Source: JACCTH01 sp035281645
GTDB taxonomy: Bacteria; Actinomycetota; Acidimicrobiia; Spongiisociales; ZC4RG35
Length of the DNA stretch: 64,000 nt
Reading direction: 5' to 3'
NCBI GenBank assembly: GCA_035281645.1
Contig: DATEDN010000172.1
Coordinates: forward strand, 28,223-92,222
The position numbers and the translations under genes are program-made. Positions 28,977-37,716 of this stretch are shown piece after piece. Under the pieces are notes generated by a model, which was given only the letters and a program-made list of their open reading frames with translations, had not been told where the DNA came from and ran no database searches. Each line of letters starts with the position of its first letter. Positions within the stretch are counted from its first letter, which is position 1.

Positions 28977-30284
28977 TCAGCGCCTTTCCTTTTTCATCAC
29001 CCGGTCGGCTTCCTCCAACCGGGCCGCCACCTCTTCCTCGGCTCCTTCGCGACCCGGCTTGTACAGAATCTGAGGATCGGAGCCTTCGGGCCAATAGCTC
29101 TGTTCGACCACCCCGCCGGGGTGGTCGTGTGGATAGCGGTAGCCCTTGCCGCCACTGGAGCGGAGATGCAAGGGCACTCGCGGCGAATTGGTATTGGCGA
29201 CCGCCTCGGTGGCGGCACTGATCGCCCGCGCTACCGAGTTCGACTTGGTTGCCGTCGACAGATAGAGACAGGCTTCTGTCAAGTTGTACGTTGCCTCGGG
29301 CAGCCCGACGTGGGCGAGGGCGTCTGCCGCTGCCACGGCGATTTGAAGGGCGACGGGGTCGGCCAGGCCAACATCTTCGGAGGCGAAGACGATCATCCGG
29401 CGGGCGATGAACTCGGGGTCCTCGCCCGCGGCGATCATCAGATGAAGCCAGAAGAGGGCGGCATCGGGATCCGAGCCCCGCATGCTCTTGATGAAGGCGG
29501 AGATGACGTCATAGTGCTGGTCGCCGGTCTTGTCATAGCGAATGATTCGTCTCTGCAGCGCCTCTTCCACGTCCTCCTTGGAGATCGTCGCTGACCCTCT
29601 CTGCTGAGCGAGGGTGGCCGCCACCTCGAGGCTGTTGAGGGCGAGGCGGGCATCACCTCCGGTCCGTTGGGCGAGATCGGCTCGAACCTCCGGATCGATG
29701 GACAATCCCCGGTCGCCCAACCCGCGGTCCGAGTCCGACAGCGCCCGCTCGATGAGCGCTTCGATGTCGGCAGGGCGAAGGGGCTCGAGGCGGAAGATCG
29801 TCGACCTCGAAATCAACGGCGAATTGACCTCGAAGAAGGGGTTCTCGGTGGTTGCGCCAACCAGGATCACGATCCCGTCCTCGACACCGGGGAGAAGGGA
29901 GTCCTGCTGGCTCTTGTTGAAGCGGTGGATCTCATCGAGGAAGAGAACGGTCCGGCGTTCTTCGGTCTCCAAGCGCTGGCGAGCCCGCCCTAGCACCTCG
30001 CGCACGTCCTTGACGCCCGCCGAGGTAGCGGACAAAGTCTCAAATGCGGCGTCGGTGTGGGCGGCGACCAGGCGGGCGAGTGTGGTTTTTCCCGTCCCCG
30101 GAGGACCCCAGAGGATCATCGAAACCGGGCGCCCGCTCTCCATCATTCTCCGAAAGGCGGCGCCGGGTTTGAGCAAGCCCGGCTGACCTACTACCTCATC
30201 GAGGTTCCCGGGGCGCATTCTGGTGGCCAGTTGAGCCACCGTCCGCAACGTCTCCTCGGCCCGGGCTTCGAAGAGATCACCCAT
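28977..30284 (-). CDS. rarA: Replication-associated recombination protein A (MgsA/WRNIP1 AAA+ ATPase)
   Basis: AAA+ clamp-loader-like ATPase that acts at stalled replication forks. The 435-residue length is typical. Walker A is G-P-P-G-T-G-K-T-T, Walker B is L-F-L-D-E-I-H-R-F, and sensor 1 is V-G-A-T-T-E-N-P. The C-terminal tetramerisation region has G-S-D-P-D-A-A-L and Y-P-H-D-H-P-G-G. The start overlaps the aspS stop by 8 bases, so it follows aspS in one transcript. Confidence 0.96.
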   Translation of the reverse strand: MGDLFEARAEETLRTVAQLATRMRPGNLDEVVGQPGLLKPGAAFRRMMESGRPVSMILWGPPGTGKTTLARLVAAHTDAAFETLSATSAGVKDVREVLGRARQRLETEERRTVLFLDEIHRFNKSQQDSLLPGVEDGIVILVGATTENPFFEVNSPLISRSTIFRLEPLRPADIEALIERALSDSDRGLGDRGLSIDPEVRADLAQRTGGDARLALNSLEVAATLAQQRGSATISKEDVEEALQRRIIRYDKTGDQHYDVISAFIKSMRGSDPDAALFWLHLMIAAGEDPEFIARRMIVFASEDVGLADPVALQIAVAAADALAHVGLPEATYNLTEACLYLSTATKSNSVARAISAATEAVANTNSPRVPLHLRSSGGKGYRYPHDHPGGVVEQSYWPEGSDPQILYKPGREGAEEEVAARLEEADRVMKKERR

Positions 30285-32007
30285 CGTCGACGATCTCGAG
30301 ACCGAGCTCCGCGAGTTGGAACGCTTCGACCTCTGTCGGGCTGCCCGCCATGGGATCCTGCCCCGATTGCGTCTTGGGAAACGGGATCACTTCCCGAATG
30401 TTGGCTTCGTTTCGAAGCACCATGAGCAAACGATCGATCCCAAAGGCGAATCCCCCGTGAGGGGGCGTCCCGTAGCGGAGCGCCCGCAAGAACCATCCGA
30501 AGCGACTCTCTTGCTCGGAAGGCGAAATCCCGAGGATGTCGAATACACGTCGCTGTACCTCGGGGTCGTGGATCCGAATCGAACCCGAACCGAGTTCCGT
30601 GCCATTGACCACCACGTCATAGGCCCGAGCGAGAGCCTCAAGGGGGCGCTCCTCCATGGCCTTCACGTCCTGGGGTGAGGTAAAAGGATGGTGGAGGAAG
30701 GTCAAGCCCCCCTCCCCCGGCTCGAACATTGGAAAGTCGGTCACCCATAGGAATTCGAGGTCCTCGTGGGTCTCTGGGCGGCCTAGCTGGAGCCGTAGCT
30801 GTCCCAACGCCGCGACGGTGGTCAGCCACTCCCCCGCGACCAGCAACAGCACGTCACCGGGGGCGGCGTCGAGTTCCCGGATCACCTGGCTGACCTCGGC
30901 TTCGCTCAAGAACTTGGCAACCGGGGATCGAACGGTTCCGCCTTCTTCGACCACCATCCACACCAGGCCTTTCGCCCCCAGAGATTTGGCCAAATCGGTG
31001 AGCCGGTCGGCGCTCGAGCGGGGAAACTCACGGGGGCCGGCGTTGATCCCACGCACCACCCCTCCCTCTTCGATCGCCGAGGCGAATCCCCGGAAGTCGG
31101 TCGAGGAGAAAACCGGCCCCAGGTCGACGATTTCCATACCGAAGCGCAAATCCGGTTTGTCAACTCCGTACCGGTTCATCGACTGGTGCCAGGTCAGACG
31201 TCGGAAGGGAAGAGGCGGCTTCTGGCCACGGAGGGTCTCGACCGCGGCGGCGATCGTGAGCTCCACCGCATCCTGCACATCGGCTTCCGACCAGAAGGCT
31301 CCTTCCAAGTCCAATTGAGTGAACTCGAGCTGGCGATCGGCCCTGGTGTCCTCGTCGCGATAGCAGCGAGCGATCTGGAAGTAACGCTCGACACCCGCCA
31401 CCATCAGCAGCTGCTTGAAGAGCTGGGGCGATTGGGGGAGGGCATAGAAGCTGCCCTGGCGGAGCCGTGATGGCACCAGCATGTCGCGGGCTCCCTCCGG
31501 CGTCGAGCGCACCAAGGTGGGCGTTTCGATCTCGAGGAACCCCAATCCCTCGAGCGTACGGCGAATGGCAGCAATGGCGTCCGAGCGGGCTCGGAGGTTG
31601 GCGGCCATGCGGGGGCGGCGCAGGTCGAGATAACGAAATTCGAGCCGGGTTCGTTCGTCGAGCTCGGTGCGATCGTCGAGCATGAAGGGAAGGGTGTCGG
31701 CGGGGCTGAGCACCTCGATGGCATGCGCGGCCACCTCCACGGCTCCAGTGGCCAGGTCCGGGTTGACGGTGCCCTGGGGTCGAGGACGCACCTCTCCTTC
31801 CACCCGGATACAGAACTCCATCCGTAGCTCTTCGACAATGGCGAGCGCCTCGGGATCCGCCACAACCTGCACCAAACCCGAGGCGTCCCTCAGGTCGATG
31901 AAGGTAACTCCCCCATGATCGCGGCGGCGGGCGATCCAGCCTGCCAGGACTACCTCTTGGGCGGCCGGATCAGCACAGTCGAGGGCGTGATGGGTGCGAA
32001 AGGTCAC
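30277..32007 (-). CDS. aspS: Aspartyl-tRNA synthetase, likely non-discriminating (Asp/Asn)
   Basis: Charges tRNA-Asp. At 576 residues it is a bacterial-type AspRS with an N-terminal OB anticodon-binding domain, a class II core (F-R-Y-L-D-L-R-R, Q-S-P-Q-L-F-K-Q-L, R-C-Y-R-D-E-D) and the GAD insertion. The OB domain reads R-R-R-D-H-G-G-V, with His where E. coli has Leu, and R-P-Q-G-T-V-N, with Gly where E. coli has Lys. Those two residues (His31/Gly81 in the Pseudomonas enzyme) mark AspRS that also charges tRNA-Asn, so Asn-tRNA-Asn would be completed by GatCAB. That is inference from two positions. Confidence 0.95.
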   Translation of the reverse strand: MTFRTHHALDCADPAAQEVVLAGWIARRRDHGGVTFIDLRDASGLVQVVADPEALAIVEELRMEFCIRVEGEVRPRPQGTVNPDLATGAVEVAAHAIEVLSPADTLPFMLDDRTELDERTRLEFRYLDLRRPRMAANLRARSDAIAAIRRTLEGLGFLEIETPTLVRSTPEGARDMLVPSRLRQGSFYALPQSPQLFKQLLMVAGVERYFQIARCYRDEDTRADRQLEFTQLDLEGAFWSEADVQDAVELTIAAAVETLRGQKPPLPFRRLTWHQSMNRYGVDKPDLRFGMEIVDLGPVFSSTDFRGFASAIEEGGVVRGINAGPREFPRSSADRLTDLAKSLGAKGLVWMVVEEGGTVRSPVAKFLSEAEVSQVIRELDAAPGDVLLLVAGEWLTTVAALGQLRLQLGRPETHEDLEFLWVTDFPMFEPGEGGLTFLHHPFTSPQDVKAMEERPLEALARAYDVVVNGTELGSGSIRIHDPEVQRRVFDILGISPSEQESRFGWFLRALRYGTPPHGGFAFGIDRLLMVLRNEANIREVIPFPKTQSGQDPMAGSPTEVEAFQLAELGLEIVDDG

Positions 32008-33362
32008 TCCCCTACCATCCGTGTTACGGCCTCGGCGACGTTGCGTCGGGCGACGAATTCCTGGCTCTGCCGGGAGAGGCTGCGGACTAGGACCTCGCCC
32101 TTGGCCCGCTCCTCGGGGCCCGCCAGCACAACTACCTCGATGCCGCTGCGATCGGCGTATTTCAGCTGCGAGCCGAGCTTGCGGGGTTCAAGGGAGGATT
32201 CGGTGTTGATCCCAGTCCTCCGGAGGTCAGCAGCAATCTGCAGCGCCGCCTCGAGGCCCTCGTCGTCGAGGAGGGCAACCAGCACCTTGACCGGGCTTTT
32301 GGGGACCGGAAGGATCTCGGCTGACCGTAGCTGCCAAAAGAGTCGGGAAAGACCAATGGAGATCCCCACCCCCGGGAGCTTGCGATCGGTGTAGTGGCCG
32401 GCGAGGTCGTCATAACGGCCGCCCGAGCAAATGCTGCCCAGCTCCGGGTGGGCCGTGAGAGTGGTCTCGTAGACGGTTCCGGTGTAGTAGTCCAGGCCGC
32501 GGGCAATTCCGAGATCGAGGCCAAACCGATGGGAGGGAACTCCCATTTGCCCTAGCAGCGACAGCACTTCTCGGACCTCACTGACTCCCTGCTCGAGAGC
32601 GGCCCCGTTCGCTCTCAACTCGTCGAGCAGGGCAAGGCCACCGTCTCCGGTGACCACCCCCCTCCCCGCCAAGTCGGTCAGGCGTCGGGCGCTCTCCTCC
32701 GACACCCCTAACTGGCGAAGCGAGGCAACCACCTCATCCGGTCCCCGCCGCGAAAGCTTGTCGAGCTCGCGCATCATTTGGTCGCCCGATTCCATATCGA
32801 GGCTGGTCATCAAGCCAGCCAGAAGCTTTCGGTTGCTGATCCCGATGGTGAATTCCCCGATCTCCAGATTGCCGAAAACGGTATTGATCACCGCTGGAAT
32901 TTCGGCGTCGTAGCGGAGGCTGAGGGTGTCCTGGCCCACGACGTCGATGTCGCACTGATAGAACTCCCGAAACCTTCCTTGCTGGGGACGCTCGCCACGG
33001 AAGACTGGTTGCATCTGGTAGCGGCGGAAAGGGAATGTCAGCTCGTTCCGGTGCTCGGCCACATAGCGGGCCAGGGGCACCGTCAGGTCGAATCGCAGCG
33101 CCAGCTCGGGTTCCTCGCCCTGATCGGCTGCTCCACTCGATTGCGCCAGGTAGACCTGTCGTTCGGTTTCGCCTCCGGTCTTGCGCAAAAGCAGCTCGGC
33201 CAGCTCCATGGTGGGAGTGGCGATGGGGAGGAAGCCATAGCTTTCGAACCCCCTCTTGATGGCGTCGAGCATGTCCTGGAAGGCAGCCTGATCCATCGGC
33301 AAGAGCTCCATCACCCCCGGCATGGTCCGGGGTCGAACGGGCGTGGGTGGAGAAGGGCACAC
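32004..33362 (-). CDS. hisS: Histidyl-tRNA synthetase
   Basis: Charges tRNA-His. The protein is up to 452 residues from GTG 33362; an internal ATG at P-R-T-M-P-G-V-M-E-L-L-P would shorten it by 13 residues. Class II motif 2 is near Y-Q-M-Q-P-V-F-R-G-E-R-P-Q-Q-G-R-F-R-E-F-Y-Q. The histidine-specific blocks R-G-L-D-Y-Y-T-G and G-G-R-Y-D-D-L are present, and a HGTP anticodon domain ends the chain. It overlaps aspS by four bases. The hisS-aspS pair is a common arrangement. Confidence 0.96.
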   Translation of the reverse strand: MCPSPPTPVRPRTMPGVMELLPMDQAAFQDMLDAIKRGFESYGFLPIATPTMELAELLLRKTGGETERQVYLAQSSGAADQGEEPELALRFDLTVPLARYVAEHRNELTFPFRRYQMQPVFRGERPQQGRFREFYQCDIDVVGQDTLSLRYDAEIPAVINTVFGNLEIGEFTIGISNRKLLAGLMTSLDMESGDQMMRELDKLSRRGPDEVVASLRQLGVSEESARRLTDLAGRGVVTGDGGLALLDELRANGAALEQGVSEVREVLSLLGQMGVPSHRFGLDLGIARGLDYYTGTVYETTLTAHPELGSICSGGRYDDLAGHYTDRKLPGVGISIGLSRLFWQLRSAEILPVPKSPVKVLVALLDDEGLEAALQIAADLRRTGINTESSLEPRKLGSQLKYADRSGIEVVVLAGPEERAKGEVLVRSLSRQSQEFVARRNVAEAVTRMVGE

Positions 33363-33382
33363 GATCGGGGGGGTCAGGCTAA

Positions 33383-34027
33383 TTAGATGCCTTGCAGGAA
33401 CGGGTTGTGCCTCCGTTCCGACCCAATCGTCGTCTGCGGCCCATGCCCGGGGAGGACCTGAGTTTCGTCAGGGAGGTCAAGGACTCGGCTCTTCATCGAG
33501 GAAAGGAGCGTCTCCCAGTCACCACCGGGCAGATCCGTCCTTCCCACCGAACGGGCGAAGAGTTGATCGCCCGAAAACAGCGTTTCCTGATCTCCGAGGT
33601 AAAAGCAACAGTGGCCCGGAGTATGTCCGGGGGTGTGTCGCACCTCGAAGGCGAAGCCCGCCAAGGAAAGGATCTCGGCATCGATCAGATCGGTTCTGAT
33701 CTCCGCCGGGGCCCAATCACCCGGCGGGCTGGTGCCAAAAAGCCCCTGCAGCTGGAGAGCCGGCTCGAGCGTTAGATAATCGTCTTCGGGGTGGATGTAG
33801 ACGGCCGCTCCGGTCCGACGCTGAAAGGGGCCGGCGCCTCCCATGTGATCTATGTGGCCGTGCGTCAGCAATAGGGCCACCGGGGCCAGATCTTGATCGT
33901 TCAGCAGGCGGCCAATGGCCTCGTCGTCGGGAGGAGCGTCGATCACCACCGCCGCCCCGCCTTTTTCCTGAGCCACTACATACGTATTGGTCTGGGCCAC
34001 CCAGAGTGGGCGAGAAAGGAGCAGCAC
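33383..34027 (-). CDS. Metallo-beta-lactamase-fold hydrolase (glyoxalase II-like)
   Basis: A 214-residue single-domain MBL protein. The metal-binding H-x-H-x-D-H is T-H-G-H-I-D-H, followed by G-H-T-P-G-H, the bridging aspartate in S-G-D-Q-L-F, and P-G-H-G-P-Q-T-T-I-G near the end. This pattern is that of the glyoxalase II-like hydrolases commonly placed between relA and hisS in actinobacteria. It lacks the C-terminal domain of true glyoxalase II, so the thioester substrate is uncertain. The start lies directly against the relA stop. Confidence 0.9.
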   Translation of the reverse strand: MLLLSRPLWVAQTNTYVVAQEKGGAAVVIDAPPDDEAIGRLLNDQDLAPVALLLTHGHIDHMGGAGPFQRRTGAAVYIHPEDDYLTLEPALQLQGLFGTSPPGDWAPAEIRTDLIDAEILSLAGFAFEVRHTPGHTPGHCCFYLGDQETLFSGDQLFARSVGRTDLPGGDWETLLSSMKSRVLDLPDETQVLPGHGPQTTIGSERRHNPFLQGI

Positions 34028-36193
34028 TCAGGTCTCGGGCTCGGTAACGATCCGATAAGAGGCAAACACCCCATCAACCCCTTTCAGGTCGGCCAACAGC
34101 CGCGGCAAGGCACCGGGATCGGAGAGTTCGACCTCGTAACGAAGGATGGCCACCCGGTCCCTTCCCGTCACAGACGACGAGGCGACGATGTTGCCGCCGA
34201 GGTCGGAGATGGCCGCGGTGACATCCCGCAAGAGGCGTGTGCGGTCGAGCGCTTCGACCTGGATCCACACTGCGAAACTTCCTACCCGGTCGGGTGGCCA
34301 AGACACCTCCACCAACCGGCTGTCATTGAGGTCAGCGATATTGGTACAGGCGGCTTGATGGACCGATACCCCGCGCCCTACGGTGATGAACCCAACGATC
34401 GGGTCGCCCGGGACCGGAGCACAGCAGCGAGCAATGTGGACGAGCATGTCCTCCATCCCTTCGACGATGATTCCGGGCCCGGGGGCTGAGGTTCGCTTCC
34501 GGGGACGGGGCGGGGCGAGAAGGTCCTCCGGCTCCTCATCCGGTCGTACCAGGCGGACCAGGCGATTAACCACCGTGGACGCCAGGATCGAACCATCCCC
34601 GATGGCAATCAGCAGACCTTCAAGGTCGGTTTTTCCCAGGTCGGTGGCGATATTGGTGAGGAACTCGTCGCGGGCGTTGGCGGTAAGACCGAGGCCTTCC
34701 TTGCGAATGGCCGCTCCCAACAACTCCTTGCCCTCGTTGAGCGCATGCTCTCGCCGCTCGCGGGAGAAGAACGCCTTGATCTTCGATTTCGCCCTTGGCG
34801 TCCGTACCGAGTTGAGCCAGTCGAGGCTGGGTCCGGCGTCAACCGCCTTGGAGAGAATCACCTCGACGATGTCACCCGACTCGAGTTTGGTCGAAAGCGG
34901 AAGCAGGCGGCCGTTGATCCGAACTCCGACGCATCGGTTGCCCACCTCGGTGTGGACCGCGTAAGCGAAGTCGATCGCCGTGGCGGAACGAGGCAGGGCT
35001 TTGACATCCCCCGCCGGAGTGAGGACGAAGACCTCGTCCCGGTAGAAGTCAAGCTTGAGGTTCGTCAGGAACTCTTCGGGGTCTTCGGTTTCAAGCAGCG
35101 TCCGGATGTCGCCGATCCAAGGGGCGTCGCTTGCCGACGAGCCCTCCTTGTACCGCCAGTGGGCGGCGATCCCTGACTCCGCCAGACCGTGCATCTCCTC
35201 CGTTCTGATCTGAATCTCGAGTGGTTTGCCATCCGGCCCGATGACGGTGGTGTGGAGGCTCTGATAGAGGTTGACCTTGGGCATGGCGATGAAATCCTTG
35301 AACCGGCCCGAGACCGGAACCCACTTCGAATGGACCAGACCCAGTGCCGCGTAGCAATCCCGGAGGTCATGGGTGATGATCCTGATCCCGATCAGATCGA
35401 AGATCTCCTCGAATTCGCGCTGGCTCTCGACCATCTTGCGATAGATCGAATACGGGTGTTTTGGTCGACCGGTGACCCGGGCCGGGATTCCGGAGTCGCT
35501 CAAGGCGGCCTCCAACTCCGAAATCACCTTCTCGATGAATACCTCTCGCTCCGGTGATCTTTCGTCCAGCTTGGCCTGGACCTCGGCGTAGATTCCCGGC
35601 TCCAAAATTGCAAAACAGCGGTCTTCGAGCTCATGTTTGATCTCCTGAACCCCGAGTCGATGGGCCAGGGGGACGTATACGTCGAGTGTCTCCAGGGCCA
35701 CTCTCTGCTGCTTTTCGAGTCGCAAGGCAGAGACCGTCCGGATGTTGTGAAGTCGATCGGCCAACTTCATCAGCAGGACCCGGACGTCCTGGGCCATGGC
35801 CACCACCATCTTGCGGATGGTCGCGGCCTGCGCCTCCTGGGGCGATGAGTACTGGATGCGATCGAGCTTGGTGACGCCGTCGATCAGCTGGGCCACTTCG
35901 GCGCCGAACTGCTTCTCGATCTGGCCCAGGGTGAGGCTGGTGTCCTCAACGGTGTCGTGAAGCAGCGAGGCAGCCAATGTCGTCGAATCGAGTCCGTACT
36001 CAGCCAGGATCTCGGTGACAGCGACGGGATGGGTGATGTAGGGGTCCCCCGACTTGCGTACCTGCCCCCGATGGGCCTTCTCCGCCACTCGATAGGCCGA
36101 CTCGATCAGCTTGAAGTCGGCCTCCGGAAAGTGGCGCCGGTGGTGCGCCTCGATCTGGCCGAGAGCTGTCTCAGTCGTAGCGGATGAGGGCAT
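34028..36193 (-). CDS. rel: Bifunctional (p)ppGpp synthetase/hydrolase (Rel)
   Basis: Makes and degrades the stringent alarmone. The 721-residue protein has, in order, an HD hydrolase domain with L-L-H-D-T-V-E-D-T, a synthetase domain with G-R-P-K-H-P-Y-S-I-Y-R-K-M and Y-Q-S-L-H-T-T-V-I-G, a TGS domain near residues 385-445, a CC/zinc-finger-like segment with H-I-A-R-C-C-A-P-V-P-G-D, and a C-terminal ACT domain. Both catalytic centres look intact, as expected for a single actinobacterial Rel. It overlaps the apt stop by 23 bases. Confidence 0.96.
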   Translation of the reverse strand: MPSSATTETALGQIEAHHRRHFPEADFKLIESAYRVAEKAHRGQVRKSGDPYITHPVAVTEILAEYGLDSTTLAASLLHDTVEDTSLTLGQIEKQFGAEVAQLIDGVTKLDRIQYSSPQEAQAATIRKMVVAMAQDVRVLLMKLADRLHNIRTVSALRLEKQQRVALETLDVYVPLAHRLGVQEIKHELEDRCFAILEPGIYAEVQAKLDERSPEREVFIEKVISELEAALSDSGIPARVTGRPKHPYSIYRKMVESQREFEEIFDLIGIRIITHDLRDCYAALGLVHSKWVPVSGRFKDFIAMPKVNLYQSLHTTVIGPDGKPLEIQIRTEEMHGLAESGIAAHWRYKEGSSASDAPWIGDIRTLLETEDPEEFLTNLKLDFYRDEVFVLTPAGDVKALPRSATAIDFAYAVHTEVGNRCVGVRINGRLLPLSTKLESGDIVEVILSKAVDAGPSLDWLNSVRTPRAKSKIKAFFSRERREHALNEGKELLGAAIRKEGLGLTANARDEFLTNIATDLGKTDLEGLLIAIGDGSILASTVVNRLVRLVRPDEEPEDLLAPPRPRKRTSAPGPGIIVEGMEDMLVHIARCCAPVPGDPIVGFITVGRGVSVHQAACTNIADLNDSRLVEVSWPPDRVGSFAVWIQVEALDRTRLLRDVTAAISDLGGNIVASSSVTGRDRVAILRYEVELSDPGALPRLLADLKGVDGVFASYRIVTEPET

Positions 36194-36686
36194 GAAAGGG
36201 AACTCCGTCGATGGCAGCGCGCCCGTTGAGGAAACCGAGCTCGATGAACACGGCCAGGCCCACGACCTTGCCCCCCACCCTTTCGATGAGGTTGACCGCT
36301 GCCGCGGCCGTTCCGCCGGTAGCGATCACATCGTCGACGATGAGTACTTGCTCCCCCGCCCCGATGGCATCGACATGCATCTCCAGGGCATCGGTGCCGT
36401 ATTCGAGGTTGTACGACTGATTGATGGTGGTCCAGGGAAGTTTGCCGGGTTTGCGGAGCGGCACGAAACCGGCCCCGAGCTCGACAGCGACCGGTGCGGC
36501 CAAAGTGAATCCACGGGCTTCGATCCCCGCCACCTTGTCGATGGGGAGCTCGCGGTACTCCTCGGCCAGAGCCGCCACCAACTCGCCGAACGCCCCATGA
36601 TCGGCCAGAACCGGCGTGATGTCCTTGAAGACGATGCCTGGCTCAGGGAAGTCGGGAATGTCTCGGACGAGAGAGGCGAGATTCAC
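36171..36686 (-). CDS. apt: Adenine phosphoribosyltransferase
   Basis: Salvages adenine to AMP with PRPP. The 171-residue protein shows the family F-P-E-P-G-I-V-F-K-D-I-T-P, E-A-R-G-F and the PRPP loop V-L-I-V-D-D-V-I-A-T-G-G-T. It sits between secF and rel, its usual position in actinobacteria, and overlaps rel. Confidence 0.96.
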   Translation of the reverse strand: MNLASLVRDIPDFPEPGIVFKDITPVLADHGAFGELVAALAEEYRELPIDKVAGIEARGFTLAAPVAVELGAGFVPLRKPGKLPWTTINQSYNLEYGTDALEMHVDAIGAGEQVLIVDDVIATGGTAAAAVNLIERVGGKVVGLAVFIELGFLNGRAAIDGVPFHALIRYD

Positions 36687-36705
36687 CCGAGAATTCTACC
36701 GAGTG

Positions 36706-37716
36706 CTAGCGCCGACCCTTGGGCGGCTTCGGTGCCGGACGCGGGCGCGAGGCCGCCAAACTGCTCGAACTCCGCTCACTTCGAACTCTGGGTCTCCGGC
36801 TGCCCACTCGAGGCTCATCCTTTTTCCATGCTGCGAGGAGCGGCGCGGCGACAAAGATCGAGGAATACGTGCTTACCGCCAGGCCCACGAAGAGAGCGAG
36901 GGCAAAGTCGCGCAGAGAGGAAGCACCAAAGGCAAGAGAGCCGACAAACAGAATCGACCCAACCGGGAGCAGGGAGCTGAGAGACGTGTTGAGCGAACGG
37001 CCCAGCACGAGATTCATCGCTCGGTTGACGATGTCGCCGTAGTCCTCCTTGGGACCGGCTTCGTCGGCCAGCTCCGAGACCTTGTCGAAGACCACGACGG
37101 TGTCGTATAGGGAATAGCCGAGAATCGTGAGGAGAGCGATGACCGTCGCCGGCGTAACCTCGAACCAGGTGATCGAGTAGACGCCGACCGTGATGATGAG
37201 GTCATGGACCAGGGCCACCAATCCGGACCCGGCCATTTTCCACTCCAGACGCCAGCTCATGAAAAGCGCGACTGCCACCAGAAATACGACCAGAGCGACG
37301 AGTGACTGACGAAGGATCAAGGCTCCGAAGCTGGGTCCGATGGAATCAATCGAGATTTCTGCTCGCTCCGTACCGGTAAGGGCAGCGACGTCATCGATCA
37401 GTTCCCTTTCTACGTCCGGCTCGAGCGCGGGCGTCTGCAGACGAACCGCCTGACCGTCGTTCACCAACTGGATCACAGCACCCTCGACTTCCGCTTCATC
37501 AGTCAAGAGTCGCAACTCCTCGATAGTGGCTCCGGCGCCATTCGGGGAATTGATGGTGGTCCCACCCCGAAATTCAATCCCGAGATTGAGTCCGCGGAAG
37601 CCGACGAACCCAAGGGAGATCAAGATCAAGAAAGTCGAGATTTGAAACCACAGTCGCCTTTTGCCAACGAAGTCGAAATTGGTCTCTCCCCGAGAGAGCC
37701 TTTTCAAGAAGCTCAT
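36706..37716 (-). CDS. secF: Protein translocase accessory subunit SecF
   Basis: Works with SecD to pull exported proteins across the membrane using the proton gradient. The 336-residue protein has six predicted transmembrane segments. It carries the F-R-G-G-T-x-I motif, a periplasmic domain at about residues 50-130, and the D-T-V-V-V-F-D-K-V motif of SecF helix 4. A basic Arg/Pro-rich tail ends the chain. It overlaps secD by four bases. Confidence 0.96.
   Translation of the reverse strand: MSFLKRLSRGETNFDFVGKRRLWFQISTFLILISLGFVGFRGLNLGIEFRGGTTINSPNGAGATIEELRLLTDEAEVEGAVIQLVNDGQAVRLQTPALEPDVERELIDDVAALTGTERAEISIDSIGPSFGALILRQSLVALVVFLVAVALFMSWRLEWKMAGSGLVALVHDLIITVGVYSITWFEVTPATVIALLTILGYSLYDTVVVFDKVSELADEAGPKEDYGDIVNRAMNLVLGRSLNTSLSSLLPVGSILFVGSLAFGASSLRDFALALFVGLAVSTYSSIFVAAPLLAAWKKDEPRVGSRRPRVRSERSSSSLAASRPRPAPKPPKGRR

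Noticed and set aside
29035..29094. Upstream start of the sugar-dehydrogenase frame inside rarA
   Set aside because: It would bury the lipoprotein signal in the middle of the chain and overlap conserved rarA sequence.
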